This document shows, piece by piece, positions 55,430 to 64,000 of a stretch of DNA of 64,000 nucleotides (position 1 is the stretch's first letter; every line of letters begins with the position of its first letter). The notes below the pieces were generated by a model that was not told where the DNA came from, searched no databases, and was given only the letters and a program-made list of their open reading frames with translations. The translations under genes were made by a program, and so were the position numbers. Source of the stretch: Saccharicrinis sp963677245 (GTDB taxonomy: Bacteria > Bacteroidota > Bacteroidia > Bacteroidales > Marinilabiliaceae); NCBI GenBank assembly GCA_963677245.1, contig OY781921.1, forward strand, positions 806,001 through 870,000, in the 5' to 3' direction.

Positions 55430-56206
55430 TTAATGGTCTACAGGTAGAACTTCCTTATTAATTTTTAATAAATGTGCATATATAATTTCCCCTAGCTCCG
55501 ACTTTTCTATATCTAAATCACTTATTTCAATTTCTTCAGTTTGCTTTTCAAGTTGTAGAACCAAATAAGTTCCATCATATTCGTTATCATTATTATATTT
55601 TATTTCAAAATAAGCATAAACAATCTCAAACCAGCCAATAAACGAAGATTCCTTATAAATCAGTCCATATGAATTTAAAACAAGCCATATTTTTGTTTCA
55701 AAATATTTATTAAAAAAAATATATATACCAATTATGAAAAGAATTCCTACAATAATATAAACTGAATTATTCTGAATGTTTTGATATTGCTTAAACATCA
55801 TTAGCAGAAAGAATATTGCTAAAACTCCATAAATTAAATATGGACTTTTTTTACTTTGTGAATTCTTTAATTCAATTATTCTGTTAAGATCAAAAACTCC
55901 CCTTAGTAAGTTGTATCGAATTCTTAATTTATCAGTTACCAAAAAACTATAATCATTAGCACTATTACTAAATATCCTTGTATAAATCTTTTCTTTTGCT
56001 TTTTGATTATTTACTATTTTTTCAATTGTCTTTCTTTTGATGTAAGCCCTTTCATTTTTATCAAGTAAAAAATCTTCACAAACCTTTTCGAATGACGCCT
56101 TTTCGTTAGTTATATTGCATATCACTCCAATTTGAGTATTAAACTTTCGATTTTTACATACTTTACAGAAAGAAACTCTGTATTTGTTAAGATATTTTAG
56201 CTCCAA
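55430..56206 (-). CDS. Membrane protein of unknown function with N-terminal Cys motif
   Basis: The 258-residue frame opens at TTG (56206). No in-frame ATG exists between the upstream stop and the conserved-looking start of the protein, so the start is unsure. Residues 11-45 have a CxxC...C...C pattern (FCKVCKNRKF, GVICNI, EKVCEDF), which may bind zinc. Two membrane helices follow (SPYLIYGVLAIFFLLMMFKQ and SVYIIVGILFIIGIYIFF), and the last 90 residues are soluble and acidic. I recognise no named family. It is downstream of the transglutaminase-like gene by 30 bp and probably shares its transcript. Confidence 0.65.
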   Translation of the reverse strand: MELKYLNKYRVSFCKVCKNRKFNTQIGVICNITNEKASFEKVCEDFLLDKNERAYIKRKTIEKIVNNQKAKEKIYTRIFSNSANDYSFLVTDKLRIRYNLLRGVFDLNRIIELKNSQSKKSPYLIYGVLAIFFLLMMFKQYQNIQNNSVYIIVGILFIIGIYIFFNKYFETKIWLVLNSYGLIYKESSFIGWFEIVYAYFEIKYNNDNEYDGTYLVLQLEKQTEEIEISDLDIEKSELGEIIYAHLLKINKEVLPVDH

Positions 56207-56236
56207 ACCTAACTTTTTTAATAATAATCAATTTCC

Positions 56237-57367
56237 TTATTCCGGCTTTGTCCAGAATAGATCGGGATTATTCGTTTTGTAATACTCAAAGCGCACTCCG
56301 GTATCTTTATTACTTACTTGTTTATGCTGCGGCGCTTGTACCAGTCCATCCAAAGGTAATAGCTCAACATAACTTGCTATTTTACCATCTTTCCAGGTTT
56401 CTGTATCATATTTACTGGCTATTGGCGTTTCGAGTCGATATAAATTCTTAGCCATATAGTATTTCAAGTAATAGTCCTTTGATTGTAGATTTGTTCTGTT
56501 CCAATTGGCATCCGCATTTAATACTAAAGGCAAGTCTTTTATCAGTCTTTCTCTAACTTCCTTAATGCCCAATAAATTACCTTCTCCATCCATAACATAT
56601 GCATCGAAAGTTGGATCAACCCAAATCCATTTTTTTAGCTCAGTGCTGTATACCATATTAATAACATGGCAATCATTAAAATTGGTTTCCTTAGGCATGC
56701 ACGTTATGTACCGTGATTTAATCCCCATTGCCAAATAGCATTCGTTTAATATAGTAGCCATCATTCTACAATTCACGCCTCTACCCTCGGCCTTGCATAT
56801 TTTTATTAATTCAACGGCATTTTTTATTTCAGGATTATAACTATTGCCATCGTGCCTAACAATATCGTGTACCCAGTGTAATAGATTAAATATTTGCGAT
56901 AATTCGTTGCCATCACCAGCTATTGAATCTAATTTCAAGTCCATTCGGGTTTGTACCAACTTTGGATCATCCATAGACTGATACGTGAAGAGTGGGACGC
57001 TACGATTATCTGCGGGATTATACGCTGCACCTTGTTTTAAGACATCCAGTTTTGATAACTGCCAGGCAATTTGAGTTCGGGCCGTATCTTTTCCGTTTAA
57101 TAGTATAATAAAATCATATTTCTGATGGGGGTCTACATTAAAACTAATGGAATCCACATCGGTATAAAAAGTAACGTTTTTTGCCGATGTTTTATAAATA
57201 TCGGGATTAGCCTCAGGTAGAATACGCCAGACATTCTTTCTAAGATGATTATCTTCTTTAATGTCAACACGAGTAGAAGTAGCTTTAATAATTTTTGGCT
57301 CTTTTTGAGCAAACATCATTTGCACTGCCAATAACAGCATTAATAGGGTTAAAAGATTTGATTTCAT
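56237..57367 (-). CDS. Exported transglutaminase-like protein
   Basis: The 376-residue protein has a signal peptide ending MMFAQ. The transglutaminase-like catalytic triad is visible: Cys in GRGVNCRMMATILNECYL, His in FNDCHVINMVYS and Asp in KWIWVDPTFDAYV. The N-terminal 130 residues are a beta-rich domain. Bacterial members act as proteases or cross-linkers in the periplasm, and the substrate here is unknown. It is the first gene of a minus-strand group, followed by the Cys-motif membrane protein. Confidence 0.82.
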   Translation of the reverse strand: MKSNLLTLLMLLLAVQMMFAQKEPKIIKATSTRVDIKEDNHLRKNVWRILPEANPDIYKTSAKNVTFYTDVDSISFNVDPHQKYDFIILLNGKDTARTQIAWQLSKLDVLKQGAAYNPADNRSVPLFTYQSMDDPKLVQTRMDLKLDSIAGDGNELSQIFNLLHWVHDIVRHDGNSYNPEIKNAVELIKICKAEGRGVNCRMMATILNECYLAMGIKSRYITCMPKETNFNDCHVINMVYSTELKKWIWVDPTFDAYVMDGEGNLLGIKEVRERLIKDLPLVLNADANWNRTNLQSKDYYLKYYMAKNLYRLETPIASKYDTETWKDGKIASYVELLPLDGLVQAPQHKQVSNKDTGVRFEYYKTNNPDLFWTKPE

Positions 57368-57517
57368 TTTTTATGATTTAATAGATTTTAGCATTTATAC
57401 CTTTAATCTATACCTCATCATCTCTTTCATCTTGGTATAATTAGAGTAAAAATAAGCATTAAATCCATATATAAAAAGTTAGTTGCAAATTCAGATAAAG
57501 AAGCATATAAAAAAAAA

Positions 57518-57550
57518 ATCCCTCATAACGACTATTGCATTTTGAGGGAT
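57518..57550 (-). terminator. Terminator after the carbamoyltransferase gene
   Basis: The 8-bp stem ATCCCTCA and TGAGGGAT lies 38 bp beyond the stop codon and is followed on the minus strand by a run of eight T (57511-57518 as A on the plus strand). Its right part, CTATTGCATTTTGAGGGAT (57532-57550), is identical to part of the terminator at 60554-60586. Confidence 0.85.
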
Positions 57551-57588
57551 CTTTTTTGTATTTTATAAATAAATGCAGATTAAATATA

Positions 57589-59967
57589 TTATGATTCCAC
57601 TACCTCAAGTACTTTTTTATCTTTCTCCTGCTTCATTATTTTCATAATAGACTGAAATACATCCAGATCAACCGTATATGGAAGCAATTTTTCGATAAAT
57701 ATTTTAGTATTCTCACTCTGTATAGATTTAGGACACTCCATTTTTGCATATGCAAGTACTTTCATAAATATCATAGCAATTGTTCTAACACTATTTTCAT
57801 TTATCATACTATTCAAGCCATATGAATCAGTATTATTATCATAGTGTACCATTTGATACACACCTAAAAATACTCTAAGCTCCTGCTCTACAAGACTACC
57901 TTTTATCCTTTCAAATATTACTGAACTATGTTGACTTAAGGCTTTATATATTCCTTCAATTCTTTTCTCTTCATTAATTAAATTGAAAAGGATTTTGAAG
58001 ACTTCGAAAAGAAATAATGGATTATTTGTTTTCACATATAAATCCTCAAATATTCTTGATGCTCTATAGTAGTTAGATGAATTCAACATATCATTAGCCA
58101 ACTCAATCTTTGTATCGTCCTTCAGTGCATCATAAATCATTAAATTATGAATAATTTCTTTATCGTAAATCAGATAGTTATTTATTACAATAATATCCAC
58201 GGGTATATCTTCATAAATGGCAAATATATCGAGCGGATTCTCTAATATTGGTAAACCTTTATAATTTAAGGATGTATTTAACAGCATATATACATCACTC
58301 ATCTTACCAAAGGCAGTAATAATATCTTTTAATACACCATTATAGTCCTTATTTACTGTTTGAATCCGTGAACTTTCATCAATATTCTTAATAGCTGAAA
58401 TAAATGAATACTCCTCTCTAAGCTGAACAACTTTAGACATATAAGGACTATCTGCATTTTCAGCTTCGAAATAAACATTTTTATAATCCTCTAAAAGTAC
58501 AGGTGCCAAAGGACGAAACCACTCCCGCTTTTTGATATATAAATTTAAATAATCCTTGGTTTCCTTTTTAATGGGGCTTGCTAAAATACTCCTATGTCCT
58601 AAAGCGCGAGGACCAAACTCCGAACCTCCTTCAATTAATGCCACTATAAACTCCTCTTTCAGATATTCGGCAACCGTTTGTGCCAGTTCTTCATTCTTTA
58701 ACTCTACCACTGTTAAAGAGTCTCTATCAAAACCATGCATTTCAGCAGCTTCGAGTATTTCTTCTTTATTTATTTGATATGGTTTACCTAAGAATGGAGT
58801 CAGGTTCTTAAATTGTATTTTACTTTCCTTTATGCCAGCTATATTATTATTCTGTTCTGCATAACCATAAAAGCATGCACCCAATGCATTTCCATTATCT
58901 GCAGGTGCAAATGGTATAAAGAAGTTTTTGTTGATATATTTTTTATACAGCTTGCCATTAGCTAAGCAATTTAACGCTACTCCACCAGCAATACACACAT
59001 TATTACAATTTACCAACCCATCAGCCTTTTCAACAAAGAACTCCATTGCTCTCTCTAGTTCTTTCTGGGCAAAATAAGCGTAATTCTGTGCAATCTCTTT
59101 TGTATAATCTGAATAGGTTTTGTTTGGCATTATAAGTTGTTGTCCAGGCACTAAACTCAAATTACTTAAATTCTCCGGATATAATATTTCCTCTACAATA
59201 TTGTGCTTTATTCCGAAATCATACAGGTCTTTTATTTTTATATTTAACTCACCATCCTTAACTTTTGTTATTGTATCACTATACACATCCTTACCATAAC
59301 TAGCGAGCCCCATTAGTTTCCCAGCCTCATCAAAACCAATTTTAAAATAGTTATAAGGTGCATCGTAAGAAAGCTTTGTATTAAAATCAAGCAACTTACA
59401 AAAGAATTGATAAAGAGCACCAATTCCCATTTCTCCGGGTAATTTTTCGCGCTTATATATCTCTTTTATTTCATTGTTTTTTGCATAAAAAATAGTTTCA
59501 TAAACTCCTTTATCATCTTTCTTCGTCAAATCTTTACCAGAGAAGGAGTCAACTACCACAATGATACTTTCGGTAAATTTTGATTGATAATAAGCATTAT
59601 AAGCATGCATCAGATGATGAGAAGATGGAGTCAGGTATTTTATTTTGGATTTATCTTTAACCGGGATTACACTTTTCAGGTATTCAAGCGTACTTAATGT
59701 AGCATTATGAATTACCATGTCGCAATCATTAATAATTATCTCGTCCACATCATCTATGCCGATACCCGCACAATCTAATACATAATTGATAGACAAGAAT
59801 GGCAAATATTTGATTAAACTTCGGCTACCTACTGTGGATATTTTTATTAATGCAGAATGTTTATCCAGATTCAGTCGTTCCTCTTCGATTGCTGCTATTA
59901 GTTTATCGTCTTTTAATAAACAAACGCTCGGATCGTGACTTGAATTAATCCCTAAAATGTATCCCAT
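57589..59967 (-). CDS. Carbamoyltransferase of the NodU/CmcH family, with C-terminal extension
   Basis: The protein has 792 residues. The N-terminal half is the Kae1-like part (MGYILGINSSHDPSVCLLKD, metal-binding His in SSHHLMHAYNAYY, VDSFSGKD). CIAGGVALNCLANGKLY and EGGSEFGPRALGHRSILASP with REWFRPLAPVLLED form the carbamoyl-transfer half. The core ends near residue 600. The remaining 190 or so residues are helical and not part of the usual family. Such enzymes carbamoylate a hydroxyl of a sugar, antibiotic or Nod factor with carbamoyl phosphate and ATP. No biosynthetic cluster is adjacent, so the acceptor is unknown. Confidence 0.9.
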   Translation of the reverse strand: MGYILGINSSHDPSVCLLKDDKLIAAIEEERLNLDKHSALIKISTVGSRSLIKYLPFLSINYVLDCAGIGIDDVDEIIINDCDMVIHNATLSTLEYLKSVIPVKDKSKIKYLTPSSHHLMHAYNAYYQSKFTESIIVVVDSFSGKDLTKKDDKGVYETIFYAKNNEIKEIYKREKLPGEMGIGALYQFFCKLLDFNTKLSYDAPYNYFKIGFDEAGKLMGLASYGKDVYSDTITKVKDGELNIKIKDLYDFGIKHNIVEEILYPENLSNLSLVPGQQLIMPNKTYSDYTKEIAQNYAYFAQKELERAMEFFVEKADGLVNCNNVCIAGGVALNCLANGKLYKKYINKNFFIPFAPADNGNALGACFYGYAEQNNNIAGIKESKIQFKNLTPFLGKPYQINKEEILEAAEMHGFDRDSLTVVELKNEELAQTVAEYLKEEFIVALIEGGSEFGPRALGHRSILASPIKKETKDYLNLYIKKREWFRPLAPVLLEDYKNVYFEAENADSPYMSKVVQLREEYSFISAIKNIDESSRIQTVNKDYNGVLKDIITAFGKMSDVYMLLNTSLNYKGLPILENPLDIFAIYEDIPVDIIVINNYLIYDKEIIHNLMIYDALKDDTKIELANDMLNSSNYYRASRIFEDLYVKTNNPLFLFEVFKILFNLINEEKRIEGIYKALSQHSSVIFERIKGSLVEQELRVFLGVYQMVHYDNNTDSYGLNSMINENSVRTIAMIFMKVLAYAKMECPKSIQSENTKIFIEKLLPYTVDLDVFQSIMKIMKQEKDKKVLEVVES

Positions 59968-60720
59968 AGTATTTTTTATTAAACATTTAGTATTATAGTT
60001 TTTAGTATTGTTGATTTATTTAAGCAATTCTTATAAACAATAATCTTATTTTTAATGATCCGATATAAATTTCAGCCAAATAAGCCATCATTCGTCTTTT
60101 GAAAATTTACGACCTATGCATTTCTTAGAAAAAGCAACAAGACCACCTCCTAATCCCCTAAATACTTCACACATACTCTACACACGCTACATTAACCAAG
60201 CTCTCCATGGTTATCTTTTCTCATGATATTAAGACAATTAATATATACTAAGCCTTTAATTAACATCTATTCACATTAATCATAAATATATTACTTCAGA
60301 AATATATTAATAATATATCAAATGTCAATTATGATATAAACATTTTAATTAATTCCGATTTAGTTGAACAAAAAATAAGCAACGAACCGTCACATTACTT
60401 CCATCCTGCCACCCTTCAATTCTTTCTTTCCTAACAGGTACTCTTTTATCAAAGAATTAAACTATTTAAAATCTATATTTTATGAAATTACAATGACAAC
60501 ATCTTCTTTAAGCCAAATATTTAAATTTACTATCTGCGAAATAGGAATAAAAAATCCCCCAAAATGCCTATTGCATTTTGAGGGATGAATTGTTTAACTG
60601 AATTATTGTAATTGACTATTAGTCCATGCTTATTTGTCATTGACAATTAATAGCTCTTATACCTTGCAATCAATTAAAATACTAATACTTAAAATATTAC
60701 TTTATAAATTAGCTTTTACA
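59968..60720. other. 753-bp AT-rich region with a terminator and no gene
   Basis: I see no open frame with a credible start and family match in this stretch. The one clear element is the terminator at 60554-60586. The part next to 59967 presumably contains the carbamoyltransferase promoter, but I found no convincing TAnnTTTG box on the minus strand. Confidence 0.6.
60554..60586 (-). terminator. Terminator after the right-hand GH2 gene
   Basis: A 14-bp stem with one mismatch (60554-60567 and 60573-60586) and a 5-nt loop is followed on the minus strand by TTTTTTATTCC. It lies 135 bp past the GH2 stop. It shares a 19-base identical block, CTATTGCATTTTGAGGGAT, with the terminator at 57518-57550. 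Confidence 0.85.
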
Positions 60721-63501
60721 TCAAAATTTAAAATAAATACGGTTAATCATATTAGGCGTTTCGCTGAATCCTTTAAAGCGGTGTAATTGCGATTGTGGTC
60801 CAAAGTTTTCTGCTGGTTGAAATTTCGTTCCTACGGCCGGAATTGCATCCATAAATGAAATATTCCCCTTTGGATATGGAGGACATGTAAAATTTCGTTT
60901 TGGATCGTACTGACGTTGCATTGTTGGCGTAAACAAATGCAGGAATATATCTTCCGATGCTGTATAAACTTCAAATGGTGTTGGGCATTTTAACTTCATT
61001 CCATAGAATAACGAATAGTAACCTTTAAATTCCGGATAATCCCAAACCTCTCCTGTAATACCATCATTGTATTCTTTTTCCCATATATTTAAAGTAGTTC
61101 CTTTTAAACGATTATTATAAACCCTGTAAGATCCATTGGCTAATAATTGCGCTCCTTCAATGTCTTTTTCCGGAAAATTAAAAGTAATACCACTCATCGC
61201 TATTTTATCCCAAGGCCTGTAATCGTAATCCAATTGTAATACGCCATTTTTTTGCATCGTCCAGCTAAAGCGATAAGCATCCCAACCGTTTGGATAGCTA
61301 TATACGGCATCAATACTGTAGACATCTTTACTGCTGCGAAGTGATACCTTTTTACATTTTAAATCTTGACCGGTAATAAATACAGGTCCGTTGGTTAAAG
61401 GAATAATCCCGTTTTTACTTTCAACCTCCACTAGCATACCTGTTGCTTTACTTATTTTTACACTAACTTCTCCAGCCGATAATATATATAATGAATCCGT
61501 CTCGCTTTTCTTTATTTTTGCTACCTCATCTGTTTCTATATCCAAAACTCGAGCTGCAAAAAAAGCAGGAGAATTTAATTCGTAACTCCAGGTATATATT
61601 TCATTATTTTTATCATCTTTTGCAGTCAAATACAGCACATCATAGGACTTCCAATCTTTCGGCAATTCAATTTCCAGTTCTCCTTTAGTCCAAGGAGCAA
61701 TATCTGGAGTTTTTACGCTTCCTTTTGCTTCTTTAAAGGTTCCATTCAATCCATCAAAACGCTTTAGTGTAAATGAAAAACTACATTGATTGATATTGTT
61801 AAAATCATAACGATTTTCAATGTTTAATTTTCCATCCCATTGTGGCGTAATGTATTTCTTTGGGATATAAATGGGCGACCATATTTCTTTTATGGTATAA
61901 AAACTAGCTTCTTTTTCTCTGTAAGGACCTAAGATACCATCAGCACCTGAAGCTTTATCGGTATCCAAAACACCATCTTTATCGGTACGCACTACGCCTT
62001 CATCTGAGAAATCCCATAAAAATAAACCGGCAGAAAGTGGATTCGATATCATCAGATTCCAATAATCATCCAAGCCGGCTCCGTGTCCTCCATCATATAA
62101 TCCGTGCAAACTTTCTGTAGGCATAAAAATATCACGCCCATTAAACATGTTTTTAATACCGGAATTGTAAGAAATATAATGCACTGTATTAATTCCTTCA
62201 TGTAATCCGAAAGGATGAATTACAGGTCTTTTCTGAATATCCAGCTCTTTAAATAATGGATCAAAATCCCGATTAAAACCTCCTTCGTTTCCGTTTGCCC
62301 AGAAAATAATAGAAGGATGATTGATGTCTCTTTTCACCATTTCATTTACCAGAATGCTTCCAACGTTGGTGTCATACCAAGGCTTTTGCCAGGCACAAAG
62401 CTCGTCGATCACATATAAACCTAAAGAATCACAAATTTCAAGAAAATGTTTATCCGGCGGATAATGCGACATACGAACTGCATTCATATTCATCTCCTTA
62501 ATTAACTCAGCATCCATCAAACTCTGCTCCTTACTCACCGTTCTGCCTGTACTTGGCCAAAAGCAATGGCGGTTAACTCCTTTAAATCGGATTTTCTTAC
62601 CGTTTACATAAACACCATCTCTTTGTCGCACTTCAACAGTACGAAATCCAAAGCGCTCAGTAATGGTATGTAACACTTTTCCCTTTTGACTTACAGTAAT
62701 TAGTGCATCATATAAATATGGCGTTTCTGAAGTCCAGGGTTTAATATCAGAAAAAGAAGATGAAGCTTTTAGTTTACTGTTCTCTTCTTTCGTAATTGAA
62801 TCAAACTCACCTACTTTTTTTCCAGAACCCACTTCAATTATTTCGACATTTACTTTTGCCTTTGCAATAGCTTTATCTAATTGAAGCTCCAGATCGATTT
62901 CTCCATCATGTCGGGCATTTATTCCGGTATATTCCACAAAAGTTTTCGGAACAGCCTCCAAATAAACCGGGCGATAGATTCCTCCAAACACCCAATAATC
63001 GGCATCCCGTTCTGCCCTGTTAATACTTTCGTTAGAAGACATTTTACTTACTTCAACTTCCAGTAAATTATCTTCACCCACCTTTATAAGTTCTGTAATT
63101 TCTCTTTTAAATCGATAAAAGGATCCTTGATGGATATCTCCTGCCTGTTTTCCATTCACTTCCACTTTTGTATCTGTCATGGAACCTTCAAAAACTATAA
63201 AAACACGCTTCTCTTTCCAGGATTCAGGCAATGAAAAGGTAGTTTTATATAAGCCTTTCTCCGAAGCCTTATTTTTTTCATACCCATAATTGTACGTTCC
63301 AAAACCTTCTGTTTCCCAGCAGGAAGGAACACGAATCTTTGTCCATTCTCCACTGTTTCTACCGGCCGTACAAAAGAAATCCCAGGTAATACCTTCTTCT
63401 ATACTATTCCCGGACAGCATTTGCTTTTCTGTTTGCTGTGCTTGCATTAAACCGGTTACAACACAAAACAGAAGTAAAAAATTGTACTTGATCACTTTCA
63501 T
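60721..63501 (-). CDS. GH2 glycoside hydrolase (beta-galactosidase or related)
   Basis: This 926-residue exported enzyme has a signal peptide ending LMQAQ. It has a jelly-roll (KIRVPSCWETEGFGTYNYGY, VFIVFEGSMTDTKVEVNGKQ), an Ig-like domain and a barrel with acid/base Glu in WANGNEGGF and nucleophile Glu in FMPTESLHGLYDGG. KGVNRHCFWPSTGR matches the conserved GH2 N-R-H block. The C-terminal 330 residues are a beta-sandwich with an aromatic-rich end. The substrate is not resolved. It differs strongly from the two other GH2 enzymes here and is not adjacent to any SusCD pair. It is a single-gene unit with its own terminator. Confidence 0.85.
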   Translation of the reverse strand: MKVIKYNFLLLFCVVTGLMQAQQTEKQMLSGNSIEEGITWDFFCTAGRNSGEWTKIRVPSCWETEGFGTYNYGYEKNKASEKGLYKTTFSLPESWKEKRVFIVFEGSMTDTKVEVNGKQAGDIHQGSFYRFKREITELIKVGEDNLLEVEVSKMSSNESINRAERDADYWVFGGIYRPVYLEAVPKTFVEYTGINARHDGEIDLELQLDKAIAKAKVNVEIIEVGSGKKVGEFDSITKEENSKLKASSSFSDIKPWTSETPYLYDALITVSQKGKVLHTITERFGFRTVEVRQRDGVYVNGKKIRFKGVNRHCFWPSTGRTVSKEQSLMDAELIKEMNMNAVRMSHYPPDKHFLEICDSLGLYVIDELCAWQKPWYDTNVGSILVNEMVKRDINHPSIIFWANGNEGGFNRDFDPLFKELDIQKRPVIHPFGLHEGINTVHYISYNSGIKNMFNGRDIFMPTESLHGLYDGGHGAGLDDYWNLMISNPLSAGLFLWDFSDEGVVRTDKDGVLDTDKASGADGILGPYREKEASFYTIKEIWSPIYIPKKYITPQWDGKLNIENRYDFNNINQCSFSFTLKRFDGLNGTFKEAKGSVKTPDIAPWTKGELEIELPKDWKSYDVLYLTAKDDKNNEIYTWSYELNSPAFFAARVLDIETDEVAKIKKSETDSLYILSAGEVSVKISKATGMLVEVESKNGIIPLTNGPVFITGQDLKCKKVSLRSSKDVYSIDAVYSYPNGWDAYRFSWTMQKNGVLQLDYDYRPWDKIAMSGITFNFPEKDIEGAQLLANGSYRVYNNRLKGTTLNIWEKEYNDGITGEVWDYPEFKGYYSLFYGMKLKCPTPFEVYTASEDIFLHLFTPTMQRQYDPKRNFTCPPYPKGNISFMDAIPAVGTKFQPAENFGPQSQLHRFKGFSETPNMINRIYFKF

Positions 63502-63608
63502 TAGTTTATTATTTGATATTTCTCATTAACCATTATTCATCGTCCATGAATTTACAATAAGTTTAAAAGAATTTTAAAATTAATACCTCAATTTGTATTC
63601 AGGAAAAA

Positions 63609-63635
63609 GGCAACTCTTAGTCATAAAAAGCTGCC
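63609..63635 (-). terminator. Terminator after the T9SS cargo gene at the right edge
   Basis: GGCAACT and AGCTGCC form a 7-bp stem with one mismatch on DNA (a G-U pair in RNA). On the minus strand it is followed by TTTTTCC. It lies 71 bp past the stop of the truncated gene. Confidence 0.6.
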
Positions 63636-63705
63636 TCATTCAATAGCTTTTTGTTGTTAAGAACCTTACCAAATACCTGACACTTTTCTATGTTGGTTCA
63701 AAAAG

Positions 63706-64000
63706 CTACTCCTTTATTACTTTTACAACCTTAAATCCATTTTTATTTTCAATTCTTAAGAAATAAACCCCATTTCTTAAAAATGATATATCTATACTTT
63801 TGCTATTTGCATAAACTCCATTTAATATTTTTTTACCTGCCATATCATAAAGAGAATATTCCAAAGCAGAAAGCGTCTCTGTTTCAATGGTTATTTGATC
63901 ACTGGCTGGATTTGGATAAACATAAACCCCTTTCAAACTTCTGTTTTTTTCGATGCTGGTAACAACAGATGTTTGTAAATTAAAATGATCAAAACTAAAC
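63706..64000 (-). CDS. T9SS cargo protein, C-terminal fragment with type A sorting domain
   Basis: Only the last 97 residues are in the window, and the frame stays open to the edge. They contain the sorting domain signature VYVYPNPASDQITIETE, YSLYDMAGKKILNG and the ending GVYFLRIENKNGFKVVKVIK. This domain directs passage through the type IX secretion system and surface anchoring. The catalytic part is outside the window. An apparent start at 63936 is a TTG inside the frame and not a real start. It is 204 bp upstream of the GH2 gene on the same strand, with a terminator between. Confidence 0.88.
   Translation of the reverse strand, partial: FSFDHFNLQTSVVTSIEKNRSLKGVYVYPNPASDQITIETETLSALEYSLYDMAGKKILNGVYANSKSIDISFLRNGVYFLRIENKNGFKVVKVIKE

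Noticed and set aside
63706..63936. A complete 76-residue protein at the right edge
   Set aside because: The apparent start is an internal TTG. The frame stays open to the window end and the product is a C-terminal sorting domain of a larger protein.

Overview
The window is AT-rich DNA from an environmental, probably marine or sediment, member of the Bacteroidota. The evidence is a SusC/SusD pair, two giant hybrid two-component regulators (HTCS), many exported glycoside hydrolases, two proteins with type IX secretion (T9SS) type A sorting tails, and promoter-like TAnnTTTG boxes. T9SS tails next to HTCS-controlled loci fit Marinilabiliales-type bacteria better than gut Bacteroides, but the genus cannot be fixed from the sequence.

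Layout. (1) 1-5601 is a cytoplasmic sugar module: the start of a GPH-type sugar symporter and a GH130 mannosylglucose phosphorylase on the minus strand, then on the plus strand an AraC regulator, a NUDIX-type (NrtR-like) repressor, an SDR oxidoreductase and mannonate dehydratase UxuA (uronate catabolism). A 19-bp perfect palindrome lies 12 bp before the NUDIX gene, and a degraded copy with the same spacing lies before the SDR gene. (2) 5678-28567, all minus strand, is a polysaccharide utilisation locus whose enzymes match fucosylated, galactosylated, acetylated xyloglucan: SusC, SusD, GH5 with BACON domains, GH31 with a PA14 insert, a divergent GH95, GH3, an HTCS, an SGNH acetylesterase and a GH2. 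(3) 29010-41520, plus strand, runs divergently from SusC: a second HTCS, GH2, a PL11 rhamnogalacturonan lyase fused to a long beta-helix and a T9SS tail, and GH43. This looks like a rhamnogalacturonan-I module without its own SusCD. (4) 41676-43991 is a GH92 lipoprotein. (5) 44144-54152 is a worn region: DJ-1/PfpI and GNAT genes, an IS5-type element, an esterase, a badly decayed secreted-protein gene, a small membrane protein, an intact LytS/LytTR pair, an IS4-type element that splits a GNAT gene with a clean 9-bp duplication, and a methyltransferase gene with one nonsense codon. (6) 54257-57367 holds small secreted or membrane proteins of unknown role and a transglutaminase-like protein. (7) 57589-63501 holds an orphan carbamoyltransferase and another GH2, each followed by related terminators. 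(8) The right edge cuts a T9SS cargo protein.

How it fits together. GH5 would cut xyloglucan at the surface and SusCD would import the oligosaccharides. The acetylesterase, GH95, GH2, GH31 and GH3 could then remove acetyl, fucose, galactose, xylose and glucose in turn. The pectin module would release rhamnogalacturonan pieces, and the uronate genes at the left could feed galacturonate or glucuronate into central metabolism. The last link is inferred from proximity only.

No CRISPR array, tRNA, rRNA, phage or recognisable defence system was seen. The most notable items are the complete xyloglucan enzyme set, a cluster of TGTTAA boxes in the SusC/HTCS intergenic region, the NUDIX-regulator palindrome pair, the PL11-beta-helix-T9SS fusion, and the precise IS4 disruption of a GNAT gene.
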